A DNA stretch of 64,000 nucleotides from Anabaena sp051781005. Its GTDB lineage: Bacteria > Cyanobacteriota > Cyanobacteriia > Cyanobacteriales > Nostocaceae. The stretch lies in the NCBI RefSeq assembly GCF_051781005.1, contig NZ_JBPWOA010000002.1, positions 62,001 through 126,000 on the forward strand, in the 5' to 3' direction. Made by a program: the position numbers and the translations under genes. The notes below the pieces were generated by a model. It was not told the origin of the DNA. It saw nothing but the letters and a program-made list of their open reading frames with translations, and ran no database searches. How positions within the stretch are numbered: position 1 is the first letter of the stretch; each line of letters begins with the position of its first letter. Positions 9,137 to 18,422 of this stretch are shown piece after piece.

Positions 9137-9562
9137 CTAAAATATGTTTACTTTACCATCATTGAGAATATAAAGAGAGCGATAACCTGGAAACTTATTA
9201 CTAGGACGCAGTTCTAAACGCAGAGTGCCAAAATTAGGTTTAGAAGCAACTGCTTCTAAAGACCTTCCTGTATCATCCCAGAACAAAAGAGAAATATTTG
9301 GATTTGTACCGCTTTGTTGTTCTGTACGATATTCTTGTCCTGGTTGTAGAGTAATGCGCCGCATTTCTGGTAATTTTTCTAGTTTTAATACTCTAGGAGT
9401 GCGGTTTACAACTTGTAGGCGGATATATTGACCAGGTGTAAACTGAAGTGGTTTCGCACCACAATTAGAAGCGCAGGTTCCAGCTAATGTGACATTAGAA
9501 TTATTAGTTGGTGTTAACAATAAAGCTGTAGCAATCAATGTTGCAGACATTAATTTAGACAT
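9137..9562 (-). CDS. secreted protein of unknown function
   Basis: This 141-residue protein (counting from the ATG at 9562) starts with a typical signal peptide: MSKLMSATLIATALLL and then a small-residue region ending near LAG/TCASNCG. Two Cys (C-x3-C) follow directly and could form a disulfide. The mature part is beta-rich (QYIRLQVVNRTPRVLKLEKL, MRRITLQPGQEYRTEQ), suggesting a small all-beta periplasmic or surface domain. An in-frame start 15 bases further upstream (9577) is possible, but it would put acidic residues ahead of the signal. I do not recognise the family. Confidence 0.7.
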   Translation of the reverse strand: MSKLMSATLIATALLLTPTNNSNVTLAGTCASNCGAKPLQFTPGQYIRLQVVNRTPRVLKLEKLPEMRRITLQPGQEYRTEQQSGTNPNISLLFWDDTGRSLEAVASKPNFGTLRLELRPSNKFPGYRSLYILNDGKVNIF

Positions 9563-9617
9563 AGTACACTCCTGCAATAATTATGCAAATTTTAGATTAA
9601 TTAAGGTTAACTCTAAC

Positions 9618-12600
9618 TTAACTATTTTGGTTTAAAAGCTGTTGAATTGTGGTAGCCAGTTGTTTGAGCATCACTGGCTTAGTCAAATAATCATTTGCCC
9701 CCGCTTCTAAGCATCCCTCGCGATCGCCTGTCATGGCCAGAGCCGTGAGCGCGATAATCGGTATATTCATCAATTTAGCATCGAGACGAATTTGTTTTAT
9801 AGCCTCTATGCCATCCATTCCCGGCATTTGGATATCCATTAAAATCACATCAGGCTGGTGAGTTTTGGCAAGGTTTACGGCTTCTTGACCATCCATTGCT
9901 AATATAATTTGATAGCCTTTGGCTTCGAGATAGCTAAAAAATGTACTAATATTGGCTTCGTTATCTTCTGCTAACAAAATCAAGGGGGCTTGGCTTGCTA
10001 CTTCCTCCGCAGGTGGAGAGTCTAATTCTGAAGTAGAGGCTGATTTATCATCTGCGGTGATTTCAGCTAGAAGGGGACTACAGGGTAGATCAATCATAAA
10101 GCAACTACCTACACCAAGTTCACTGGTGAGTCCCACCTGACCGCCGTGGAGTTCGACAATTTGTTTAACTAATGCTAGTCCCAAGCCTGTACCGTTATAC
10201 TGACGATTTAAGGAACTATCAATTTGGATGAAGGGATGAAATAGTTTATTAATATTCTCTGGAGAGATGCCAATGCCAGTATCAATCACGCTAATTCGCA
10301 GGAAGTCTTGCGGGGAGAAATCAGTGGTCTCCATGTCAGGGTCAAGTTGGGTGACTTCTAAGGTAATGCTTCCTCCCTGTGGAGTAAATTTTACCCCATT
10401 GTTAAGTATGTTAATTAATACCTGAAGAATCCGTCGTTCATCTACGAACAGATTAGGTAGGTTTTGTGGCATTTTAATATCTAGCTTGATGCGCTTTTTC
10501 AGTGCTTGCTGTTTGATAAATGCCAAACTGGATTGGCACAGATGAGATACAGAAATTGAAACACAGTTGAGATTGATCTGTCCGGCTTCAATTTTGGCTA
10601 AATCCAGGATGTCATTGATCAATTCCAGTAGATGATTACCACTATGCTCAACAGTTTTTAAGGCTTTGAGTTGGCGTTCATTAATACCACCAAAAACTTG
10701 CTCTTGCAGGGCTTCAGTCATGCCCAAAATGGCATTCAAGGGGGTGCGGAGTTCGTGACTCATGTTGGCGAGGAATTCATCCTTGAGGCGGGTAGCACGG
10801 GCGAGTTCTTCGTTAGAAATGGCCAGTTGTTGATTGCTTTGGGTTAGCTTTATTTCTGTTTTCTGCCTTTCCGTGAGTTCTTGCTGTAATTGCTCAAAAA
10901 GATTTGCTTGCTGAATTGCGATCGCTAACTGGTTAGCAATTTGTTGAAGGAGTTGGGCTTCACAGTCTTTCCAGATTCGTTTTTCCGAGCAGGCATGAAC
11001 AACCAAAACGCCCCAAAGCTTGTTATTTTCCCCAGAGGCAACCCAGCGATTCTTTTCTCCATCTTGCGCCTCTTGCAAAATCGGTGCTACGATTTTCGAC
11101 TGGATTTGACCTTCGATGGCATATTCCACTAGGCAATCTGTCCAGATATCTTGCATGGCATCGGCAATAATCCGGGGCTGTCCTTGCCAGTAGTAATCAA
11201 GAATTTCTTGAGACCATATCTCATTATCCCAGTGGCGGTTTTTGAGTGTCACTAACTCACTAGAAACGGCTTCTTCAACAATTTGGCTTTTGCCGTCACC
11301 AAAGAGACGGAAGACGATGACGCGATCAGTCTTGAATAAGTATTTGATCTCCTGAGTCACTGTTGCTAAGATATCTCTGATATCTAGCGATTCTCGAATT
11401 TTTTGCACAATTGCCCCTAGAGTGCGCTGTTGCTGCAACTGCTGAGAGATTGCTACTTCGGCTTTTTCGCGGATGATCAATTCTGATTGAACTTGTTGAT
11501 ATAAATTTGCTTGGTAAATAGCGATCGCTAACTGGCTGGCAATTTGTTGTAATAATTCTATTTCCCCTGTTGTCCACCAATAAGGCTGATCATTTTGGTA
11601 CATCCCTAACAGACCCCAGAGTGATTTACCCACAAAGATAGGTGTAATCACATAAGCTCTGGTTTGAAACTGTTCCAAAAGTTCAATATGACAGGGCTGT
11701 AAACCAGCTTGATAAATATCAGGGACTATTAAGGTTTCGTGGTTTTGGAATTTACCTCCTTGAGTTTCTTGGAGATAAGTATCTTGCCAAAGCTTTTTAA
11801 CACCAGATCCCGCAAGTTTTACCCAACCGGGAACCACAGCCTCGGTAATAAATTCACCACTCCAATCGGGTTGAAAGCGGTAAATCGCTACCCGATCTAC
11901 TACCAGTAATGATCTGGCCTCATTTACAGCCGTATTGAGAATGACTTCGATCTCTAGAGATTCACGAATTGCGTGGGTAAGAGTTAAGAGCAACTGTTTG
12001 TACATTGCCTCTTGATGCAGAGCGAGTTCAGCTTTTTGGCGTTCCCGCAGTGCAGCTTTTTGTTCGCTAATATCGACTACGACACAAATAGTTTGATCCT
12101 TTGATTCGGGGAGAATCGCCGCTCCAATGAGAACAGGAAGCTGACTGCCATCCTTACGGTAGTAGACCTTTTCCCAGGGATCAATCTCGCCCTGTGCCAT
12201 CAGGCGATTCATTGCGGCAAAGTCGGAGGGTATATATTCAGATGGAGTCATTGCCAACCAATCAATTGCCCCGGCATTGAAGTCATCCCTGGTGTAGCCA
12301 ACCATCTGTAAAAAGTGGTCGTTGGTATCAATAATACGCCCCTGAAAATCTGCAAAGATCATGCCAACCGCACTAGAATCAAATATCCGACGGAAACGAA
12401 GTTCACTATTTTGCAAAGCCAGTTCAGCTTGTTTGCGATTGGTAATATCTTGACAAGTCCCTAAAATACCAATTATTTCACCCTTCAAGTTACGCAAGGG
12501 TAATTTATTGGTTTCTATCCAGATAAGTTCCCCATTGGCCTGATGCTGAGTTTCGATAATGCCGAGTTTGGCTATGCCAGAGTCCATAACTTGGAGATCA

Positions 12601-14939
12601 TCGGCTCGATAGATATCGGCTTCAGCAGTTGCCCAAGGCAAGTCGTAATCCGTCTTACCGATAATGTCGGTGGGTAAAGCGAGATCCGCTGCCACCGCAG
12701 CCTTTTGATTACATCCCAAATAGACTAATTGGCGATCCTTCCAAAAAACTGTGAGGGGAAATGTATCAAGTACGGTTTGTAGAAATTTCTGGGCTTCGAG
12801 CAGTTGAGCCTTTCCCTGTTGTAGTTGTTGAGTCCGCTGGTCTACTATCACTTCCAAGTCTTGATTCAAACGATTGAGAGCATCGTTAGTTGTTTTGCGC
12901 TGTAATTCTGCTGCTGATCGGGCTGCAAATACCCTGAGGATGGCGATCGCTTCTCTATGCTTAGACTCCTGAAAGGGCTGCACGTCTAGAATACAAAGGT
13001 TGCCAATGGCATTGCCGAAATCGTCTTTTAAGGCTATGCCTAAATAACTCTCGGCCTGTATTTTCACCAAGTCTAAATGATCAGGAAAAAGTTCTTGAAC
13101 TCCGCTTTTGCAGTAAAACTCTCCATCTTTCAGGGTATATTCACAGAGGCTGTGAGCCACATCGTAGAAAACTGACGGCTGTAAATCTCCATTTGCCCAG
13201 AACCCTAGGGTATGAAGTTGATCACCTACCAATTCAGTGACCATAGCATAACGGACATCCAAGGCTTCGGCAATATGTCGCACTAAGGCTGGAAAAAAGT
13301 CCTCTCCTGTTACAGCAGCAGTTCCTATGACCAGTTTTTGCAGGGTTAATTCAGCCCGTTGGCGTTCTCTTAGTTGTTCCTGTAATTTTTGATGGGTGAT
13401 AGCTTGCTGAAGGGCGATCGCTATTTGTACCGATAACATTCGCAGCAGTTCAAGTTCTGAATCTTGCCACTCGCGGGGTTGCTGGCTTTCGGTGACGTTG
13501 AGAAAGCCCCACAGTTCATCACCACACAGAAGCGGTATCAGAATTTTGGCACGGATCTGGAGGCCAATTAACATACTGCGGTGGCAGTCTGACATTTCCG
13601 TCGTGTAGATATCGGGGACGACGCGAATCTTGCCTTGACGATACATTTCCAGAAGCTCTGGACTAAAACATTTGTCTTGAATTTGTTTACCTAGCAGAGA
13701 TAGGGTGCAGCCTGTGGACTCAGCCACTGTGATTCCTTGTCCATTAGCCTCTAATCGCCAAATATTGACGCGATCGCAGCCCAATAATTGCTTTACCTGT
13801 TCAACTGTTGTATCTAAAATGGTTTGTAAACTCAAGGATGAGCGGATTTGCATGGCGATTGCTGCCACTAATTTCTCTCGCTCTACTTGAGATTTGAGAG
13901 CGATCGTCCGAGCTTCAACTTGTTGTTCTAGTTCAATGGCACGGGTTTCTAGAAATTCGATTTTCTCTACTTCTAACTGGAATACTTTTTCTTCTAATAC
14001 CTCTGTCAGCTTGTATAACTCCAGCGGCTTTAGGGCTTGTAGCAGATTAGTCTGGGTGACAATTCCCAATAATTCTCCTTGTTTCCCTGTCACTCCTAAT
14101 CTGCGGATCAAGCGTTGTTCCATGATCTGCTGCACCACCCACAGGGAATCTTCTGGTTTAACGGAGAAAATCGGCGTACTCATCACCGCTTCTGCTAAAC
14201 AGGTTTCTAGGTTCAAGGCTAATGCCTGAAACTGGACAATGTCCCGCTCGGTGAGGATTCCTACAGGAATTTGTAGAGTTTGACTACTAGGGTTTTGCAC
14301 AATCATGACCGAACTAACGCCGTGTTTGTCCATGAGTTGAGCGATCGCTAACATGGAACTATCTGGTGCGGCACAAATCACCTGATTTGTCATTACCTCA
14401 GACACCAACCGCAACCGTAAAAGGTCTATAGGACGAGCAGTTTGTCGCAGACTTTCATGAGTCACCAGCCCAACCACACGATTTTGCTCATTTAGGATGG
14501 GTATGTGGTGAATGTGATACTGCTGGAGCAGATTAATCGCCACAAATAAATCCGTAAAAGTAGACTCGTACAGGATGACAACTGGATCAGCCATCACCTC
14601 TTGAATCGCTAAATTTTCTAAGCAACGCTGCTGAGAAATCAGGCGCACTACGTCCCGTTTTGTGAAAATACCTAATAAGTTTCCATCTTCCACTACCAAA
14701 ACGCAGCTTGATCTTGCCTCTAGATGGAATTCATCCAATTGCCCATTCGTTGTTTGTGTGACATTACAGATAATACGTACACCACTCATTTGAGCGATGC
14801 CTGCTGCGTTCGCGTAGCGTCTCGAAGAGAGCATAGCTATCGCATCCATCACCGTTGTCTCTGGTTTAACTATCAGAGGATCACGGACAATGACAGACCT
14901 CAATTCTGATTGGGTAAGCGCCGTGGAAAGGTTTAACAT
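9618..14939 (-). CDS. hybrid sensor histidine kinase with CBS, GAF, PAS and receiver domains
   Basis: This is a 1773-residue cytoplasmic sensor with no membrane segment. Domain order: four CBS modules (about 10-300), a coiled coil (315-350), GAF (355-520), GAF (545-690), PAS (735-860), PAS (865-985), GAF (1010-1165), GAF (1190-1365), HisKA with the phospho-His in NMSHELRTPLNAI (near 1393), HATPase_c with NILNNGVKF and GTGLGLALVKQIVE, and a C-terminal receiver with Asp in VILMDIQMPG (near 1699). The CBS modules suggest sensing of adenine nucleotides, and the GAF domains may bind bilins or small ligands. A HIP-rich repeat adds about 14 residues inside the first CBS module (35-50). No partner regulator is adjacent. 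Confidence 0.93.
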   Translation of the reverse strand: MLNLSTALTQSELRSVIVRDPLIVKPETTVMDAIAMLSSRRYANAAGIAQMSGVRIICNVTQTTNGQLDEFHLEARSSCVLVVEDGNLLGIFTKRDVVRLISQQRCLENLAIQEVMADPVVILYESTFTDLFVAINLLQQYHIHHIPILNEQNRVVGLVTHESLRQTARPIDLLRLRLVSEVMTNQVICAAPDSSMLAIAQLMDKHGVSSVMIVQNPSSQTLQIPVGILTERDIVQFQALALNLETCLAEAVMSTPIFSVKPEDSLWVVQQIMEQRLIRRLGVTGKQGELLGIVTQTNLLQALKPLELYKLTEVLEEKVFQLEVEKIEFLETRAIELEQQVEARTIALKSQVEREKLVAAIAMQIRSSLSLQTILDTTVEQVKQLLGCDRVNIWRLEANGQGITVAESTGCTLSLLGKQIQDKCFSPELLEMYRQGKIRVVPDIYTTEMSDCHRSMLIGLQIRAKILIPLLCGDELWGFLNVTESQQPREWQDSELELLRMLSVQIAIALQQAITHQKLQEQLRERQRAELTLQKLVIGTAAVTGEDFFPALVRHIAEALDVRYAMVTELVGDQLHTLGFWANGDLQPSVFYDVAHSLCEYTLKDGEFYCKSGVQELFPDHLDLVKIQAESYLGIALKDDFGNAIGNLCILDVQPFQESKHREAIAILRVFAARSAAELQRKTTNDALNRLNQDLEVIVDQRTQQLQQGKAQLLEAQKFLQTVLDTFPLTVFWKDRQLVYLGCNQKAAVAADLALPTDIIGKTDYDLPWATAEADIYRADDLQVMDSGIAKLGIIETQHQANGELIWIETNKLPLRNLKGEIIGILGTCQDITNRKQAELALQNSELRFRRIFDSSAVGMIFADFQGRIIDTNDHFLQMVGYTRDDFNAGAIDWLAMTPSEYIPSDFAAMNRLMAQGEIDPWEKVYYRKDGSQLPVLIGAAILPESKDQTICVVVDISEQKAALRERQKAELALHQEAMYKQLLLTLTHAIRESLEIEVILNTAVNEARSLLVVDRVAIYRFQPDWSGEFITEAVVPGWVKLAGSGVKKLWQDTYLQETQGGKFQNHETLIVPDIYQAGLQPCHIELLEQFQTRAYVITPIFVGKSLWGLLGMYQNDQPYWWTTGEIELLQQIASQLAIAIYQANLYQQVQSELIIREKAEVAISQQLQQQRTLGAIVQKIRESLDIRDILATVTQEIKYLFKTDRVIVFRLFGDGKSQIVEEAVSSELVTLKNRHWDNEIWSQEILDYYWQGQPRIIADAMQDIWTDCLVEYAIEGQIQSKIVAPILQEAQDGEKNRWVASGENNKLWGVLVVHACSEKRIWKDCEAQLLQQIANQLAIAIQQANLFEQLQQELTERQKTEIKLTQSNQQLAISNEELARATRLKDEFLANMSHELRTPLNAILGMTEALQEQVFGGINERQLKALKTVEHSGNHLLELINDILDLAKIEAGQINLNCVSISVSHLCQSSLAFIKQQALKKRIKLDIKMPQNLPNLFVDERRILQVLINILNNGVKFTPQGGSITLEVTQLDPDMETTDFSPQDFLRISVIDTGIGISPENINKLFHPFIQIDSSLNRQYNGTGLGLALVKQIVELHGGQVGLTSELGVGSCFMIDLPCSPLLAEITADDKSASTSELDSPPAEEVASQAPLILLAEDNEANISTFFSYLEAKGYQIILAMDGQEAVNLAKTHQPDVILMDIQMPGMDGIEAIKQIRLDAKLMNIPIIALTALAMTGDREGCLEAGANDYLTKPVMLKQLATTIQQLLNQNS
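14793..14847 (-). repeat. dispersed palindromic repeat inserted in frame in a CBS domain
   Basis: The segment contains TTCGCGTAGCGTCTCGAAGA, a variant of a common Nostocales interspersed repeat. It sits between two near-identical short stretches (GCGATG and GCGATA/ATAGCTATCGCATC). In the protein the sequence MDAIA is followed by MLSSRRYANAAGIAQ before the CBS sequence resumes, as if a small element had duplicated its target and stayed in frame. Confidence 0.65.
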
Positions 14940-14992
14940 TAGTGTAGGAATTTAGAAACTTTCTTTACACAGTTTGGTTTTATTCTGCCTAC

Positions 14993-16246
14993 CTACTTAA
15001 TTCCACCATCAGGTAGCCAAATTTCTCCATCATCCGCTAATAAGTTTTGTGCTGCTTCTAACATAGATGTAGCCATTTCCCTTAAATCTTCCCGATTATT
15101 TAAATAGGTTTTTAAGGCTTCCATCGGGTCAGTACTGCTACTTGCGCTTAATTCAGGAATCCGGGGTTTAGCCAACTGACTGACCAACTCTGGTTGAATC
15201 GTATATGTATGTGCTGTACTTAAAATTTTATGTATAAAAGAGTTATCAATTAAATCTAACTGTTCAGAACGCAGTTTGTAAATCAGTCGAACTACTGTAT
15301 CTTGAAGATCATGTTTAGCGATCGCTTTCAATAAAACCCCTTGCGGATCATCAGCCTTAGATAAATCTACCTCAATCGTGCGGAAAGTGCGAACAGGTAA
15401 AGAGCAAAATGACCAATCAACCCTCCCCCGTTCCAATTCCAGCATCACATAACCCTTATCTTCCTTCTCTTCACTAAAATCGACCCGTTCAATACTTCCT
15501 GGATAAATAACCGGTGGATCATTAGATTTATTTAAATTCTGGTGGCGGTGAACGTGTCCCAAAGCCACATAATCAAAACAAGGACGCGTTAGCATAGATA
15601 GCGGCAAAGTAAAACCTTTACCCACAGCCAACAAACGTTCCGCACCCAATGTTGCATTATCAGCCATCAAATGCGCCAAAAGCACCGTTGGTACATCCGG
15701 GTCAAGTCTGCGAATTTCCCCTTCTAAAACCACTTGTAAGCGATCTGTTAACAGTTGATTTACATCCGCCATAGACAAACCCGCAGTTTCTTGACGAGTC
15801 ATCAAAGTAGAACGAGTTAACCAAGGGAGAGTAATTACCTGCACCTTTCCGTTACGAGTTTGGATGTGATGAGTAGTTAAAGTATCACCGACCACAAACC
15901 CCCGTACACCCAAAGTCCGGTAAATATTTAAACTTGCGCCTCCTATTCCCTGGGAATGTTGGTCATGATTACCCACCAACAGCACTGTCGGAATATCAGC
16001 ATCAACAAGGCGACGAAATTGACTAGCAAAAGCTTCTTGTACGTAAGGCGGTGGCGTAGCATCAGGAAAAGCATCACCGCCAAATATCACCATATCCACA
16101 GCATCAGCCAGGGCTTGGTCAATACACAAAGATAAAGTATTGACAAAATCCTCTAACCGTGTGTTCAAACCCGTGACTGGATTAATGCGTCCGTGGGAGA
16201 AACCGCTTCCCATGTGAATATCGGAAAGATGGAGAATTTTAATCAT
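14993..16246 (-). CDS. SbcD/Mre11-like metallophosphoesterase (DNA repair exonuclease)
   Basis: This 417-residue protein has the calcineurin-like phosphoesterase signatures in order: LHLSDIHMGS (residues 5-14), FGGDAFPD (about 54-61), VGNHDQHS (about 96-103), LLAHLMADN (about 200) and GHVHRHQ (about 235). These bind the two metal ions in SbcD/Mre11 nucleases, which pair with the SMC-like ATPase SbcC/Rad50 to open hairpins and process breaks. The region after residue 280 would form the capping and partner-binding part. No sbcC gene is adjacent, so the partner must be elsewhere. Dispersed repeats lie immediately upstream. The nuclease class is sure; strict orthology to SbcD is probable. Confidence 0.85.
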   Translation of the reverse strand: MIKILHLSDIHMGSGFSHGRINPVTGLNTRLEDFVNTLSLCIDQALADAVDMVIFGGDAFPDATPPPYVQEAFASQFRRLVDADIPTVLLVGNHDQHSQGIGGASLNIYRTLGVRGFVVGDTLTTHHIQTRNGKVQVITLPWLTRSTLMTRQETAGLSMADVNQLLTDRLQVVLEGEIRRLDPDVPTVLLAHLMADNATLGAERLLAVGKGFTLPLSMLTRPCFDYVALGHVHRHQNLNKSNDPPVIYPGSIERVDFSEEKEDKGYVMLELERGRVDWSFCSLPVRTFRTIEVDLSKADDPQGVLLKAIAKHDLQDTVVRLIYKLRSEQLDLIDNSFIHKILSTAHTYTIQPELVSQLAKPRIPELSASSSTDPMEALKTYLNNREDLREMATSMLEAAQNLLADDGEIWLPDGGIK

Positions 16247-16490
16247 AATTAGTATTTAGTCATTAGTTCTTCGTCATTAGTCATTAGTTTAGAACTAACC
16301 GCAATTTTCAATCACCCGATTCTGTTAAAATTACGGTTATATTCAAGCATACATCTTTCTATGTTAAAACCAAGACAACCAAGAGACATCAGTAACGATA
16401 TTACAGAGAGAATAAAGAATGTGCATTTATCTCTTTTCTCTCGTCGAGACTGGTAGACTGTAATATTTAAGGGTTACAAAAAATTATTAA

Positions 16491-16781
16491 GTCTGAATCA
16501 GGATAACCAGGATTTAAGGATTTACAGGATTTTATTTTATGGTCAAAGATCCCCGATTTCTGACATAATTAATTATATGAATAAGAAGATTAATCAAAAA
16601 GTCCTGGTTCTAAGTTTTGATAACTGAAAATTTTTCTCTGTGTTCTCTGTGTTCTCTGTGTTCTCTGTGTCTCTGTGGTTCGTTTAAAAAAACATCAAAA
16701 ATAACTGAACGCAGATAAACACAGATGAAGATAAAATCAATATCCTGTAAATCCTAAAATCCTGGACATCCTGATTCAGAC
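16491..16781. repeat. MITE-like element with about 41-base inverted arms
   Basis: The arm GTCTGAATCAGGAT... (16491-16537) is the near-perfect reverse complement of ...ATCCTGATTCAGAC (16741-16781); both contain the variants of CCTGTAAATCCTxAAATCCTGG. The interior (about 200 bases) codes for nothing. A third copy of one arm, in the orientation of the right arm, lies at 17611-17650, past the HNH gene, and a shorter relative lies at 54285-54312. The arrangement fits a non-autonomous mobile element or a paired interspersed repeat. Confidence 0.65.
16634..16677 (+). repeat. tandem 9-mer TTCTCTGTG
   Basis: Four perfect units of TTCTCTGTG start at 16634, followed by a partial unit. Reverse-complement relatives of the motif (CGCAGAG, CTCTGCG) occur at 21601-21676 and 39889-39910. 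Confidence 0.85.
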
Positions 16782-16815
16782 AATAATAAAATAACAGATT
16801 CCAGAAAAATACACC

Positions 16816-17166
16816 ATGCCCAAAATTACCCTAGAAATATCAGAAGAATTATCTCAACAAATAGCACAAATAGGGATAGATACCTTACCAGAATTACTAG
16901 CTTTAAGTCTTCAACAATCACCAATACCAACACAAATTTACCAATATATTCTGAACTTTCTTGCTAGTAACCCCACTCCTCAACAAATAGCAGAATTTAA
17001 ACCCACACCGGAAATGCAAAATAGGTTACGTACTTTGCTAATACAAAGTAAAGCAGGTACACTCAAACCCACAGAGTCAAAAGAACTGGATGAGTATGAA
17101 CGTATTGAACACTTAATTGTCATGATTAAAGCTGGTAATTTATCTTATTTAAGTAATAACCTGTGA
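16816..17166 (+). CDS. putative partner protein of HNH nuclease (antitoxin-like)
   Basis: This 116-residue, mostly helical protein starts with PKITLEISEELSQQI, a pattern common at the N-terminus of small cyanobacterial antitoxins. A helix (LPELLALSLQQ), a linker with NPTPQQIAEFKPTPEMQ, and an acidic region with ELDEYERIEHLIVMIKAGNL follow. Its last codons overlap the GTG start of the HNH gene by four bases (GTGA), so the two are translationally coupled. Similar small proteins occur in front of PIN or HNH genes in cyanobacteria, but no mechanism is established. The start ATG at 16816 is supported by the repeat arm ending just upstream. Confidence 0.7.
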   Translation: MPKITLEISEELSQQIAQIGIDTLPELLALSLQQSPIPTQIYQYILNFLASNPTPQQIAEFKPTPEMQNRLRTLLIQSKAGTLKPTESKELDEYERIEHLIVMIKAGNLSYLSNNL

Positions 17167-17564
17167 GTATATCCTATATTCCGGCTGCACTTCGCAGGTT
17201 AGTAGAAGAACGTGCAGAACATCAATGTGAGTATTGTTTACTACCTGCAAAAGTCGCATTTTTTGCCCATGAAATTGACCATATTATTGCAGAAAAACAT
17301 GGGGGTAAGACTAATGCTGATAATTTAGCACTCACTTGTTGGCGTTGTAACCGATATAAAGGTAGTGATTTAGGTTCATTTGACCCAGAAACAGGCAATT
17401 TTAGCTTTCTATTCAACCCACGTAAACAGGAATGGAAATCACATTTTATGTTTTCAGAAGTGGTTTTAGTTGGTTTAACTCCTGAAGGAAGAACAACAGT
17501 TAAATTGTTGCAAATAAATAGTGAAGACAGACTATCTGAACAAAAAAAATTAAGGTCAAAATAG
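17163..17564 (+). CDS. HNH endonuclease
   Basis: This 133-residue protein has a classic HNH fold: CEYCLLP (first zinc-binding pair), HEIDHIIAEKHGG (catalytic His and metal ligand), ADNLALTCWRCNRYKG (Asn of HNH and second Cys pair). Such enzymes cut DNA with one metal ion, and in this compact form occur in mobile or defence-related loci. Translation starts at GTG 17163, overlapping the stop of the preceding gene. The pair sits between an inverted-repeat element and another copy of its arm (17611-17650), suggesting mobility as a cassette. A role as nuclease toxin neutralised by the upstream protein is an inference. Confidence 0.88.
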   Translation: MSISYIPAALRRLVEERAEHQCEYCLLPAKVAFFAHEIDHIIAEKHGGKTNADNLALTCWRCNRYKGSDLGSFDPETGNFSFLFNPRKQEWKSHFMFSEVVLVGLTPEGRTTVKLLQINSEDRLSEQKKLRSK

Positions 17565-17610
17565 CAATGATTTTATAATTTGTAGTAGTTTGTAACCACA
17601 ATTAAACAAC

Positions 17611-17650
17611 ATCCTGTAAATCTTAAAATCCTGGATATCCTGATTCTGAC
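17611..17650 (+). repeat. third copy of the CCTGTAAATC repeat arm
   Basis: ATCCTGTAAATCTTAAAATC followed by CTGGATATCCTGATTCTGAC repeats the right arm of the element at 16741-16781, in the same orientation. The HNH cassette therefore lies between two direct copies about 870 bases apart. Confidence 0.8.
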
Positions 17651-17670
17651 AAATAAAATACATAAATTAA

Positions 17671-17697
17671 GGTGCGTTACGCTGTCGCTAACACACC
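17671..17697. terminator. hairpin between convergent HNH and cysH genes
   Basis: GGTGCGTTA pairs with TAACACACC around GCTGTCGC. This is a widespread Nostocales hairpin repeat, lying between two convergent genes, so it may also serve as a terminator. Confidence 0.5.
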
Positions 17698-17717
17698 CTA
17701 CTCTGACTAACAACTAA

Positions 17718-18422
17718 CTAAATGTGAATTCCACATTCAGTTTTTTCACTTCCTCTCCAACGTCCAGCGCGTTCGTCTTCACCGTCAGCTACTTTCGTGG
17801 TGATAGGTTCGTCACCGATACTGGGATAACCTTGGTCATGAAGAGGATTGTAAATTACTCCATGTTCAGCTACATAAGCCCAACTATCTTTCCGTGTCCA
17901 AGCTGCGATGGGATTTACTTTCAGTCTTCCCAGATTATCTAATTCAAATATAGGCATATTCGCACGGGTAACGGCTTGGTCACGACGACGGCCTGTAATC
18001 CAAGCGACAGTATTTAATTCGTCTAAACCTCGTAACAGTGGTTCAATTTTTGTAACTTGGTGGAATTCGGCAATATTTTTGTCCCACAATGCTTCACCAT
18101 ATTTAGCAGTAAAGGCTTCGCGGCTATTTACATCTGGAGTTTTATAAGTTTGCAAATCTAGGTTATATATCTCCTTAGCTTTTGCAACCAGTTCTAGCGT
18201 TTGGGGGAAGTGGTACAGGGTGTCAAGAAAGATGACGGGAACAGGATGCTTTAGTTCAGTATACAGAATATGAGTAATTACTAAATCATCCACGTTAAAG
18301 GCACTAGTTTGTACTAGTCCTGTGGGGACATTTTCAATAGACCACGCCAGGATTTCTTTAGGAGTGGCAGTTTCAAATTGTTGATTTAAGCGATCTAAGT
18401 CAAAAGCTGTGGAAACTGTCAT
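17718..18422 (-). CDS. cysH: phosphoadenosine phosphosulfate (PAPS) reductase
   Basis: CysH reduces PAPS to sulfite with thioredoxin in assimilatory sulfate reduction. The 234-residue protein shows the nucleotide-binding TSAFNVDDLVI segment (about 39-49), the FLDTLYHFPQTLE motif (about 69-81), the WITGRRRDQ motif (about 140-148) and the C-terminal KTECGIH with the single catalytic Cys. It lacks the CC...CxxC Cys set that would bind the 4Fe-4S cluster of APS reductases, so PAPS is the likely substrate. It is monocistronic, and no sulfur-responsive operator was recognised in the 280 bases upstream. Confidence 0.95.
   Translation of the reverse strand: MTVSTAFDLDRLNQQFETATPKEILAWSIENVPTGLVQTSAFNVDDLVITHILYTELKHPVPVIFLDTLYHFPQTLELVAKAKEIYNLDLQTYKTPDVNSREAFTAKYGEALWDKNIAEFHQVTKIEPLLRGLDELNTVAWITGRRRDQAVTRANMPIFELDNLGRLKVNPIAAWTRKDSWAYVAEHGVIYNPLHDQGYPSIGDEPITTKVADGEDERAGRWRGSEKTECGIHI

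Larger units (their letters stand above)
16247..16815. other. long repeat-rich gap upstream of the HNH cassette
   Basis: No gene was found in this 569-base gap. From left to right it holds a short (AGTCATTAGT)-like tract after the nuclease gene, an open AT-rich region, one arm of a long inverted repeat (16491-16537), a 9-mer tandem repeat (16634-16677), and the second arm (16741-16781) that ends 35 bases before the next gene. Confidence 0.6.
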
